In this document: positions 25,982 to 33,259 of the stretch, piece by piece
Position numbering within the stretch: position 1 is the stretch's first letter
Layout of the letters: every line of letters begins with the position of its first letter
Origin: Rhodospirillales bacterium
GTDB lineage: Bacteria; Pseudomonadota; Alphaproteobacteria; BOG-932; Roseiterribacteraceae
Reading direction: 5' to 3'
Assembly: GCA_003165335.1 (NCBI GenBank)
Contig: PLTD01000259.1
Location: 1-46,892, forward strand
Length of the DNA stretch: 46,892 nucleotides
Position numbers and translations under genes: made by a program
Notes under the pieces: generated by a model
What the model was told of the DNA's origin: nothing
Databases searched by the model: none
What the model saw: only the letters and a program-made list of their open reading frames with translations

Positions 25982-27343
25982 TTGAGCAAGAAGAAGCGGC
26001 AACTTGTGCTGGGCGTGTTCCTAACCCGGCACGGCCACCATCCGGGAGCTTGGCTGCAACCCGAATCGGTCGGCGGTGGTGACCCCGATTTCGCCTATTG
26101 GACCAAGCTGGTGAAAACTGCAGAGCGCGGGAAGTTCGATACGGCTTTCTTCGCGGATTTCGTGGGTCAGGGCGGCGATACGATTGAGGGCATCGAAAAA
26201 CGAGCGTCCTTCCTGGAGTTCGAGCCTTTAACGCTTGCGGGCGCTCTGGCCGGCGTCACCAAGGATATCGGGCTGGTGGCGACGGTGAACACCAACTTCA
26301 ACGAGCCCTATAACCTAGCCCGCCGCTTGGCTTCTCTCGACCATCTGACCGGTGGAAGGATAGGCTGGAACATTGTTTCCTCCCTTGGCGAGGGTGCCGC
26401 GAAAAGTTTCGGGGTAGAGGATCCGCTTGAGCATGCCGCGCGGTACGAGCGTGCCGGCGAGTTTGTCGATCTCGCCAAAAAACTGTGGGACAGCTGGGAA
26501 GACGGGGCCTTCGACCACCCCAATCGCGAGACTCGCACCTACCTCAACCCGGCGCACGCCCACCCGGCTCATCATGACGGCAAGTACTATAAGCTGGATT
26601 CGCTGCTCGATATCGCGCGCGGACCACAGGGTTATCCGGTCTTTGTACAGGCGGGCAACTCCGACACCGGCCGTGAATTCGCGGCCAAATATGCCGAGAT
26701 GATCTATGCATCGGCGCAAACGCTCGAAGATGCCCAAGCTTACTATAACGACGTTAAGAGGCGCATGCCCAAGTATGGGCGCCACCCCGACCAACTGAAG
26801 GTCACGCCTGGCCTATCCTATGCCATCGGCAGCTCGGAGCAGGAAGCGCAGGACAAATACGCGGCGGTCCAGAACGCAGTCGACTTCTCCGGACAGCTGA
26901 ATCTGATGGGTGTCGAGGTGAGCGGGTATCCGTTGGACGGCCCCCTACCCGACAATTTGCCCGAGCCGGCGAACGGCAAGGGCCGCTGGATACAGCTAAA
27001 GACGCTGGCGAGGCGGGAAAACCTGACAATCCGCCAGCTGATTCTGCGTTTCAATGTCGTACGCGGCCATCGCGTCGTTATCGGTACACCGGTAAGCGTC
27101 GCCGATCAGATCGAGGATTGGTTCGTCAATGGCGGTGCGGATGGTTTCAATCTGATCCCGCCTGTTTTGCCGAGTTCGCTCGACGATTTCGTCGATTTGG
27201 TGGTACCGGAGCTTCAGCGCCGGGGAATATTCCGGACGGAATATGAAGGCCGCACCTTGCGCGAAAATATGGGCCTGCTACGGCCGCCCAACCAATTCGC
27301 GCATGAGGATTCCGAACGGCCGGCACTTCTGAAGGCAGGATAA
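25982..27343 (+). CDS. DszA/NtaA-family FMNH2-dependent monooxygenase
   Basis: TTG at 25982, with GGAGA five bases upstream, gives 453 residues, the length of DszA, the dibenzothiophene-sulfone monooxygenase. Conserved segments are LGVFLTRHGHHPGAWLQPES, ERGKFDTAFFADFVGQGGD, LASLDHLTGGRIGWNIVSSL and PVFVQAGNSDTGREFAAKYA, with a C-terminal FVDLVVPELQRRGIFRTEYE as in DszA. Such enzymes insert oxygen next to sulfur using FMNH2 supplied by a separate reductase. The OYE-like gene begins three bases after its stop. The substrate may be a cyclic sulfone or related compound (inference). Upstream in-frame sequence belongs to the overlapping aldolase gene region. Confidence 0.92.
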   Translation: MSKKKRQLVLGVFLTRHGHHPGAWLQPESVGGGDPDFAYWTKLVKTAERGKFDTAFFADFVGQGGDTIEGIEKRASFLEFEPLTLAGALAGVTKDIGLVATVNTNFNEPYNLARRLASLDHLTGGRIGWNIVSSLGEGAAKSFGVEDPLEHAARYERAGEFVDLAKKLWDSWEDGAFDHPNRETRTYLNPAHAHPAHHDGKYYKLDSLLDIARGPQGYPVFVQAGNSDTGREFAAKYAEMIYASAQTLEDAQAYYNDVKRRMPKYGRHPDQLKVTPGLSYAIGSSEQEAQDKYAAVQNAVDFSGQLNLMGVEVSGYPLDGPLPDNLPEPANGKGRWIQLKTLARRENLTIRQLILRFNVVRGHRVVIGTPVSVADQIEDWFVNGGADGFNLIPPVLPSSLDDFVDLVVPELQRRGIFRTEYEGRTLRENMGLLRPPNQFAHEDSERPALLKAG

Positions 27344-27346
27344 GTC

Positions 27347-28405
27347 ATGAGCCTTTTCAGTCCTATCCGGCTCGGCGCGGTCGAGGTTTCCAACCGGATC
27401 GTGATGCCCCCCATGGGTCGAACGCGGGCGGATAAGGACCGGGCGCCAACCGCGCTGATGGAAACTTATTACGCGCAGCGCGCGAGCGCCGGCCTGATCA
27501 TCAGCGAAGGCAGCCAGGTATCGCCGCTCAGCATCAGCCGTCCCGGCTCGCCAGCAATCCACAACGATGCGCAGGTTGCCGCATGGCGACGCGTGACCGA
27601 CGCCGTGCATTCCCGCAACGGCCGGATTTTTCAGCAGCTCAGCCACCATGGCCGACGGGTGCTGCAATCGCGCCTGACCGAGGGTCAGCGTCCGATAGGG
27701 CCATCGGCGATTGCCGCGCCCGGTTTTCTGGAAACCAAGGCAGGCAAAGAGGCGTTCGCTGTGCCGCGCGCTCTGGAAATTCCTGAGATTGTGGTTCTGG
27801 TAGACGAGTATGGGGCCGCCGCGCGCAATGCCGAGGCTGCGGGATTCGACGGTGTCGAAATCCACGGCGCAAGTGGGCTTCTGGTCGACCAGTTTCTGCG
27901 GGACGGATCAAATAAGCGTACCGATCGCTACGGCGGATCTGTCGAGAACAGGGCCCGTTTCCTGCTTGAGATCGTCGATCGCATCGCCACGGTTCTTGAG
28001 TTTGGCCGGATCGGCGTCCGGCTTGCGCCGCATTTTCAAGGCGACCTCATCGCCGATTCCGATCCCGCGGCGACCTTCGGTTACGTGGCAGCTGAATTGG
28101 GTCGACGTCGCATTGCTTATCTGCATCTGGTCGAGCCGTTGTCGCTCGCTGAGGATAAGCGTCTTGCTGCCGAATTGCGTCGGACGTTTGGCGGACCGGT
28201 GATCGTCTGCGGTGAGTTCACGCTGGCCGATGCGCAACGGATTGTGGCGGAGGGAGGGGCCGATCTTGTCGCTTTCGGCCGCGCCTATATCGCCAATCCC
28301 GATCTGGTCGAACGATTCCGAAGCGACGCGCCGCTCAACGTGCCCGACCCATCGACCTTCTATAGCGGCGGCGCCGAGGGATACGTCGACTACCCGACCT
28401 TATGA
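27347..28405 (+). CDS. Old Yellow Enzyme-family flavoprotein with altered active site
   Basis: This 352-residue FMN-dependent alkene-reductase-type protein has MPPMGRTRAD, FQQLSHHGRR, GVEIHGASGLLVDQFLRDGS, KRTDRYGGSVENRARF and CGEFTLADAQRI. Classical OYEs have His-Gly-Ala-Asn-Gly-Tyr at the active site. Here the sequence is His173-Gly-Ala-Ser176-Gly-Leu178, so the substrate-binding Asn and the proton-donor Tyr are replaced. It lies between the DszA-like and DszB-like genes. It could reduce an unsaturated intermediate, or act mainly as an NAD(P)H:FMN reductase feeding the monooxygenases. Both ideas are inference. Confidence 0.92.
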   Translation: MSLFSPIRLGAVEVSNRIVMPPMGRTRADKDRAPTALMETYYAQRASAGLIISEGSQVSPLSISRPGSPAIHNDAQVAAWRRVTDAVHSRNGRIFQQLSHHGRRVLQSRLTEGQRPIGPSAIAAPGFLETKAGKEAFAVPRALEIPEIVVLVDEYGAAARNAEAAGFDGVEIHGASGLLVDQFLRDGSNKRTDRYGGSVENRARFLLEIVDRIATVLEFGRIGVRLAPHFQGDLIADSDPAATFGYVAAELGRRRIAYLHLVEPLSLAEDKRLAAELRRTFGGPVIVCGEFTLADAQRIVAEGGADLVAFGRAYIANPDLVERFRSDAPLNVPDPSTFYSGGAEGYVDYPTL

Positions 28406-28445
28406 CGGCGAACCGCGCCGATTGACCAAACAGAGGATGAAGACC

Positions 28446-29492
28446 ATGCCAGAAAAGCTCGACACGCTTTGGTATACCCGCTGCCCAGTACCGACTGCGC
28501 TTGGTATTGCTGTCCAGAAGCGCTGGCTTGAGGATGCGATCCGCAGCCATGGGGCGAAGGTAGAATCGCTTCGGGAATCGAACGATCAGGCTGTACGGGA
28601 ATCCCACTTCAGCCATACATTGAAAAATTCGGTCCGACACGGCGGCAATATTCCGGCGATCGGGGCCAAGGCATTGGGGCGCGATACGCGCCTCATCGGC
28701 CTGTCGTGGGCCGATGAGGCTCAGCTGATCCTGGCCAGTCCCGAATCTGGCATCCGCACGGTTCGGGATTTGAAAGGGCGCCGATTTGGCCTGCCGAACT
28801 GGAAAAATGTCGAAGTCGATTTTACCCGTGCCCAAGCGATCCGCGGGCTCGAAAACGCTCTCAGCCTTGAGGGGCTGGCGGTCAGCGAGGTCGAGCTGGT
28901 GGATTACGATCGAGACAACAGCTTCAGCGACGAGGCTACCAAAAATGTAGGCGGCACGCTGGTCAATGTCAGCCGGGCTCGAAACTCAAATCTGGAAGTC
29001 ATTGGGCTGCTGCGCGGAGAGGTCGACGCGATTTTTCTCAAGGGCGCACATGGCGCACAGGTTGCCAGCCAATTCGGGTTGGTGACAGTCATCGATACCG
29101 GCAGCCATCCCGATCCGCTGATTCGATCGAACAATGGGACGCCGAGGACACTGGCTGTCGACGGCAATCTGATCGACAACCATTTCGATGTCGCCGTTTC
29201 GATCGTCGAGCAGGTGTTGCGCGCCGAGACCTGGGCCGAGGCGCATCCCGAAGAGACCCGGCGTTACCTGGCGCGGGAAGTCAATGCCAGCGAATATTGG
29301 GTTACGGTGGCCTACAGCGAAAATGCTCATAAGCGTTTGAGGACGGACCTATCCGATCAGTCGGTCAATGCTTTGCAACATTTCACCGATTTTTTACACC
29401 GCTGGAAGTTCATTCCGCGGACGTTTGACGTGCGGGATTGGATCGATGTGCGCCCGCTTGAACAGGCGCGGAACGCAAAGATCGCGGTCTGA
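28446..29492 (+). CDS. DszB-like sulfinate desulfinase (2)
   Basis: The ATG at 28446 (GAGG nine bases upstream) gives 348 residues beginning MPEKLDTLWYTRCPVPTALG. An in-frame ATG three codons earlier is too close to the ribosome site. The DszB triad is complete: Cys13, His54 in ESHFSHTL, and Arg64 in VRHGGNIPA, with the family's His-x9-Arg spacing. There is no signal peptide. It is the last gene of the aldolase-DszA-OYE-DszB operon and ends at a strong hairpin. It would release sulfite from a sulfinate made by the DszA-like enzyme. It is clearly diverged from copies 1 and 3. Confidence 0.87.
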   Translation: MPEKLDTLWYTRCPVPTALGIAVQKRWLEDAIRSHGAKVESLRESNDQAVRESHFSHTLKNSVRHGGNIPAIGAKALGRDTRLIGLSWADEAQLILASPESGIRTVRDLKGRRFGLPNWKNVEVDFTRAQAIRGLENALSLEGLAVSEVELVDYDRDNSFSDEATKNVGGTLVNVSRARNSNLEVIGLLRGEVDAIFLKGAHGAQVASQFGLVTVIDTGSHPDPLIRSNNGTPRTLAVDGNLIDNHFDVAVSIVEQVLRAETWAEAHPEETRRYLAREVNASEYWVTVAYSENAHKRLRTDLSDQSVNALQHFTDFLHRWKFIPRTFDVRDWIDVRPLEQARNAKIAV

Positions 29493-29496
29493 AATA

Positions 29497-29528
29497 ATGC
29501 CGGCCCCGAGGCAGTTCGGGGCCGGCAT
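29497..29528. terminator. Bidirectional terminator hairpin
   Basis: ATGCCGGCCCCGA (29497-29509) pairs perfectly over 13 bases with TCGGGGCCGGCAT (29516-29528) around a six-base loop. It lies between the convergent ends of desulfinase 2 (29492) and the minus-strand aldolase-like gene (29539). It probably serves both. Confidence 0.75.
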
Positions 29529-29538
29529 TTCGCTTGCG

Positions 29539-30207
29539 TCAGCCGGCGTAGGCTTTCGACTTCTCCCACAGACCGGTCCGCGACCACTGAACTTCCAGGG
29601 CTCCCGGCGTGTAGACCTTGGCGCCGCCGATCTGTTCGGCGATCGCCTGGAACTTTGCCGACTCTTCGATCAGGAGGATCAGTTGGGCGGTTTTCGTGAT
29701 GCCGCTGCCCCAGAAATTGGCGCCGCCGTTGGATTCTAGGATACCGGGCGGCGGAGCAAGCTCAGGATGATTGTTCAGGCGCTCGCGGATGATGTCCAGG
29801 ACGGCGCGCTTGCGCTCCAGATGGTTGGGGATCTCGCGTGCAAGAAGATGGCGCTGGGCCGCGACATACAAAATCGGGAACGGCTTATGCGCCAGGGACC
29901 AGGCCGCCAGATAAGGCGTGTGGGCGTGGATGAATGTGTCCGCCTCAAGGCGCGGTTCGTTTAGCACCGACTCCGGATGATCCGAGAATTTCGACAATCC
30001 GATATTCAACTCATTATTGCGCGACCACGGCGGCGGGAAGCCGACCGTCAACAACAGATCCCGGTCCGGTATCTTATGCGCGATGTTGAAGATCAGGCTC
30101 GCGGCCAGAGTTCCCGATTTCTTGAGGAAATCGAAAGCATGCGCCGCATCGCTTTTTGCCTCGTCGACATATTTTGCGAGTTCCACATCGGTCTTGGTGT
30201 TCGACAT
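29539..30207 (-). CDS. Class II aldolase/adducin-like protein (2), altered metal site
   Basis: The ATG at 30205-30207 has a GAGAGGAAG ribosome site and gives 222 residues. A longer upstream reading is not supported. The metal pair is His94 and His96 in FIHAHTPYLAAWS. The position of the NHG third ligand reads SNGGANFW (Asn160-Gly-Gly), as in the paralogue at 25162. LYVAAQRHLLAREIPNHLER and ILLIEESAKFQAIAEQIGGA correspond to segments of the first copy, so the two form a distinct subfamily. It is divergent from monooxygenase 3 across a region carrying the island nonamer. The reaction is unknown. Confidence 0.83.
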   Translation of the reverse strand: MSNTKTDVELAKYVDEAKSDAAHAFDFLKKSGTLAASLIFNIAHKIPDRDLLLTVGFPPPWSRNNELNIGLSKFSDHPESVLNEPRLEADTFIHAHTPYLAAWSLAHKPFPILYVAAQRHLLAREIPNHLERKRAVLDIIRERLNNHPELAPPPGILESNGGANFWGSGITKTAQLILLIEESAKFQAIAEQIGGAKVYTPGALEVQWSRTGLWEKSKAYAG

Positions 30208-30292
30208 TTCGTAACTTCCTCTCCATTGGAATCGGGTAGGCGGGCCCTGCGGGGCGACCGTCCGCCGCAACACTAGCCTGTATCATGGCTAT

Positions 30293-30327
30293 GTCAATAT
30301 AACAGAGTATCATCTACTATGTGATCA
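30293..30327. promoter_or_regulatory. Organosulfur elements in divergent aldolase-2 / monooxygenase-3 region
   Basis: The exact nonamer GTCAATATA lies at 30293-30301. Its complement reads ACTCTGTTATATTGACA towards the aldolase gene, with TTGACA as a possible -35. Immediately beside it, TCATCTACTAT (30310-30320) repeats a sequence found at 25000 and points towards the monooxygenase. Confidence 0.6.
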
Positions 30328-30407
30328 ATAGCTGAGCTCAGGCGGTGTCCGCCGAGCTTCTGGCCGCTGGCTTACAGCCATTCCGACAGTGATTTAGGGA
30401 GTATATC

Positions 30408-31547
30408 GTGGAGATACACTGGTATTTGGTTCCACAGGAAGGACGCCTCCCGTTCCTGCAGCACAGCCGCAATGCCGGCGGCCGCTCGGTTCCCAACTAC
30501 GACTTTTTCCGGCAGCTCGCCGGTGCGATCGACTATAACGGCTATTCGGGGGCGCTGCTCGCGACTGGCGGCGGAGGGCACGATGCCTGGACAGTGGCGT
30601 CGTCGCTGATCCCGCTGACGGAGCGCATGAAGTTCATAATCGCTCAGCACCCCGGCTTGACCGCGCCACTGTTGCTCGCCCAGCAGGCAGCAACCTTTGA
30701 TCATTTCTCGAAGGGGCGGTTGATCATCAATGTCGTCAACGGCACCAATCCCCAGGGGCCCCCCTATGGGCGGTTTGAAGATCATGACGATCGCTATGCC
30801 TTGGCCGACGAATATTGGGGTGTGTGGCGGCGGATCATGCAAGGCGAGACAGTCACATTCGACGGGCGTTTTGTGAAAGTCCGCGATGCGCGCCTCAGCA
30901 TCGAACCCTTTCAAAAGCCCTATCCCGAACTCTATTTCGGAGGCTCGTCGCCTGCAGCAATGGCTGTCGCGGCGAAGCATGTCGATACATATCTGACCTG
31001 GGGTGAGCCGCCGCTGCAGGCCGCCGAGAAGATCGCGGCGGTGCGCGCGTTCGCGAAGGCTCAGGGCAGAACGCTGCGGTACGGGCTTCGGATCAACGTG
31101 ATCGTTCGCGACACTGAAGAAGAGGCCTGGGCGGTCGCGCAATGGATGTACGATCGTATCGACAAGACGGCCATCGATTTCCACCGTCGGCAATTATCCG
31201 CAACCGATTCGGTCGGGCAGTTGCGCCAGGCCGGGATCATCGGGAATCGGGAAATCTCCAAGAACGCGCGCGACCTCGAGCTCTTACCAAATTTGTGGGC
31301 GGGGCTCAGCTTGGCGATCGGCGGACCTTTAGCTTTCACGATCGTTGGCGATGCCCAAACGGTCGCCGAGCGGATTCGGGAATATGAAAGGATCGGGTTC
31401 GACGTCTTCATCCTGTCGTCCTTCCCGTTGATCGATGAGAGTCACCGTGTTGCGGAATATCTGTTCCCGCTGCTGAAACCCTCAGGCTCCCGCTATGCCG
31501 AGGAGGCGCTTGCCGATCAGCCGTATCGAGCAGTCGCCGCCGGTTAA
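30408..31547 (+). CDS. SsuD-like FMNH2-dependent sulfonate/sulfone monooxygenase (3)
   Basis: GTG at 30408, preceded by TTAGGGAG, begins a 379-residue luciferase-like monooxygenase (VEIHWYLVPQEG). SsuD-type segments are FFRQLAGAIDYNGYSGALL, FDHFSKGRLIINVVNGTNPQ, DDRYALADEYWGVWRRIM, PELYFGGSSPAAMAVAAKHV and GFDVFILSSFPLIDESHRVA. It is closer in style to SsuD than to the DszA-like enzyme at 25982. It precedes desulfinase 3 by 81 bases, but that gap contains a good separate promoter. Substrate unknown. Confidence 0.93.
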   Translation: MEIHWYLVPQEGRLPFLQHSRNAGGRSVPNYDFFRQLAGAIDYNGYSGALLATGGGGHDAWTVASSLIPLTERMKFIIAQHPGLTAPLLLAQQAATFDHFSKGRLIINVVNGTNPQGPPYGRFEDHDDRYALADEYWGVWRRIMQGETVTFDGRFVKVRDARLSIEPFQKPYPELYFGGSSPAAMAVAAKHVDTYLTWGEPPLQAAEKIAAVRAFAKAQGRTLRYGLRINVIVRDTEEEAWAVAQWMYDRIDKTAIDFHRRQLSATDSVGQLRQAGIIGNREISKNARDLELLPNLWAGLSLAIGGPLAFTIVGDAQTVAERIREYERIGFDVFILSSFPLIDESHRVAEYLFPLLKPSGSRYAEEALADQPYRAVAAG

Positions 31548-31552
31548 ATGAG

Positions 31553-31581
31553 TTGTCAATATATTGACTCTACGTATTATA
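31553..31581 (+). promoter_or_regulatory. Promoter of desulfinase 3 overlapping a perfect palindrome
   Basis: TTGTCA (31553-31558), a 17-base spacer and ATTATA (31576-31581) fit a sigma70 promoter 48 bases before the start. The -35 overlaps GTCAATATATTGAC (31555-31568), a perfect 14-base palindrome made of the island nonamer and its own complement. This is probably the operator in its most symmetrical form. Confidence 0.7.
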
Positions 31582-31628
31582 TATAAGACGCTGATGTTAC
31601 CTTAACGAGACTAACTAAGGATTCTCCC

Positions 31629-32699
31629 ATGACCAGCCTTGCCAATGACACGTCCCGTTCCGTCGATACGATCTGGTTCACCCGGTGCGCGGGCGGCGGG
31701 CGTGGCGGCGTTCCGACGGCCTCCGGAATTGCCTATAACCTCGGCTACCTGACCGAAGAGTTCAAAGCCGATGGCATCAAGCTGCTCACACTGCAGGAAG
31801 ACGCCGGGCCGGAGCTTCAGCACAATCATTACGATCACCAATTGGAAACACTGATCCGAGAGGGCGGCAACCTCTTTGCCATTCCGGCAAAGTCTCAAGG
31901 CGCGCGAACACGCCTGATCGGCCTAACCTGGATCGACGAGGGGCAGGCCATACTCGTTCGCCCCGATTCCACCATCCGCTCGGCGACCGACCTCAAGGGC
32001 AAGCGCTTAGCTCTGCCGGCATTTCGTCCCGCCGACATTACAGAGAATCGCCGCGGCCGCAGCATCGCTCGCTATATGAGCCTGCACGGTTACAAGGGAG
32101 TATTGGCTTCGGTTGGGCTAACTCTCGACGATGTAAAGCTGGTAGAGGTCAACGGCGATGTAGCGCCAGAACATGTTCGCGGCGGTTTTGAACAAAGCTA
32201 TCAGCCGTTGCTCGACGGCGAAGTCGATGCGATTTATGTGAAGGGTGCGCCGGCGGCCGATGCCGCCAGGCGGTACGGGTTGGTTACCGGGATCGACCTG
32301 GATAAGCTCGAGCGCCGCTTCCGTGTGAACAATGGCACGCCGCGGCCCGTGACGGTTCATGAGGATTTTCTCGAGAACCATTTCGACCTGCTCGTTCGGT
32401 TCCTTTACCAGACCTTGCGTGCTGCCGAATGGGCCAAGACCAATCTGAAATCCGTACTGGGGATTCTGCAAAGCGAGACCGGCTCGACCGCCGAAGGTGT
32501 GGCCGCGGCCTATAAAGATGGATTTCATCTTTCGCTGGCGCCTGACCTTTCGACCGAACGGCTCGAACTCTTCCGCCAGCAGAAGGACTTCCTGTTGACT
32601 TACGGCGTTCTTGATCGCGATTTCGATTTCGACGCCTGGGTCGACCAGCGTCCGCTCGAAGAGGCGCAGCGTCGTTTGCGGAAAGTTCTTGCTGCATAA
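31629..32699 (+). CDS. DszB-like sulfinate desulfinase (3)
   Basis: This 356-residue cytoplasmic protein is closest to copy 1 (shared segments include HYDHQLETLIREGGNLFAIP and RFRVNNGTPRPVTVHEDFLE). The triad is Cys20, His67 and Arg77 with the family spacing. It differs by a six-residue Gly-rich insertion directly after the Cys (RCAGGGRGGVPTASG where copy 1 has RCPVPTATG), which must reshape the active-site entrance. It has its own promoter and a downstream hairpin. The substrate probably differs from those of the other two copies. Confidence 0.86.
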   Translation: MTSLANDTSRSVDTIWFTRCAGGGRGGVPTASGIAYNLGYLTEEFKADGIKLLTLQEDAGPELQHNHYDHQLETLIREGGNLFAIPAKSQGARTRLIGLTWIDEGQAILVRPDSTIRSATDLKGKRLALPAFRPADITENRRGRSIARYMSLHGYKGVLASVGLTLDDVKLVEVNGDVAPEHVRGGFEQSYQPLLDGEVDAIYVKGAPAADAARRYGLVTGIDLDKLERRFRVNNGTPRPVTVHEDFLENHFDLLVRFLYQTLRAAEWAKTNLKSVLGILQSETGSTAEGVAAAYKDGFHLSLAPDLSTERLELFRQQKDFLLTYGVLDRDFDFDAWVDQRPLEEAQRRLRKVLAA

Positions 32700-32713
32700 T
32701 TAGCGGCATTCAG

Positions 32714-32746
32714 CTCCCTCGGCCGAGTAATCCTGGGCCGAGGGAG
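32714..32746 (+). terminator. Terminator-like hairpin after desulfinase 3
   Basis: CTCCCTCGGCC (32714-32724) pairs perfectly with GGCCGAGGGAG (32736-32746). A modest T-rich run (ATTGTCTT) follows. It lies 15 bases after the stop. Confidence 0.65.
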
Positions 32747-32769
32747 ATTGTCTTGCCGGGAAAGATCAA

Positions 32770-32994
32770 ATGACGAGCGCATTTGTCATTACGACCAATG
32801 ACCTCACGGTCGGTCTTCTTGCCCGTCAGGGAAAGGCGTTGCAGTTTGAAGCATATCACTCGTCCATGCTTCCCTTGCAGCACCGATGCTTTAGCACGCC
32901 TGAAGCCGCGACCCGCGCGGTGGAAAAGCTGATGGGCGGTCGGGTCAAGCCTGAGAAGCAGGCGATGACGGTTTCTTTTCGGCGGGTTTGGTAA
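32770..32994 (+). CDS. Small uncharacterised protein (74 aa)
   Basis: This 74-residue product begins MTSAFVITTNDLTVG, has no signal peptide or membrane segment, and ends SFRRVW. The centre contains CFSTPEAATRAVEKLMGGR, a probable helix. No family is recognised. It lies between the terminator of desulfinase 3 and the third ABC exporter. A poorly supported second open frame starts with TTG right after it (32996-33202). Being real is likely from its clean frame, but weaker than for its neighbours. Confidence 0.5.
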   Translation: MTSAFVITTNDLTVGLLARQGKALQFEAYHSSMLPLQHRCFSTPEAATRAVEKLMGGRVKPEKQAMTVSFRRVW

Positions 32995-33259
32995 GTTGCC
33001 CGTTTTAGGTCGGCTGCTCCTCCTACGCTTGCCGGCCTTCGATAGTCATCGAACCGACGATAGTGGGTCGCTGGCTGACATGGGATGTGACGCTGACCAG
33101 GAGAACCTTTCCGATTCTCTTGAAATCCGAACTCAGCGCGAGATATCACGATCGGATTACGAGGTTGTCGAGGCGTTGATCTCTGGTCTCATCAAGCTCT
33201 GATGCGGCCGATCCTGCGCAAACGGATCGCGACCCCGAATAAACGCGGATTATGAGACT

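Noticed and set aside
10045-31547. Naming the monooxygenases ssuD, dszA or sfnG
   Set aside because: Family membership is clear but substrate specificity cannot be read from sequence, and several paralogues are present, so symbols were left empty.
12444-32699. Calling the three DszB-like proteins ABC substrate-binding proteins
   Set aside because: They lack signal peptides and keep the desulfinase Cys-His-Arg pattern. The genuine binding protein at 23783 has a signal peptide and lacks that pattern.
32996-33202. 68-residue open frame starting with TTG before the third ABC exporter
   Set aside because: No ribosome site or recognisable feature. It may be chance coding between two genes, so it is mentioned but not called.
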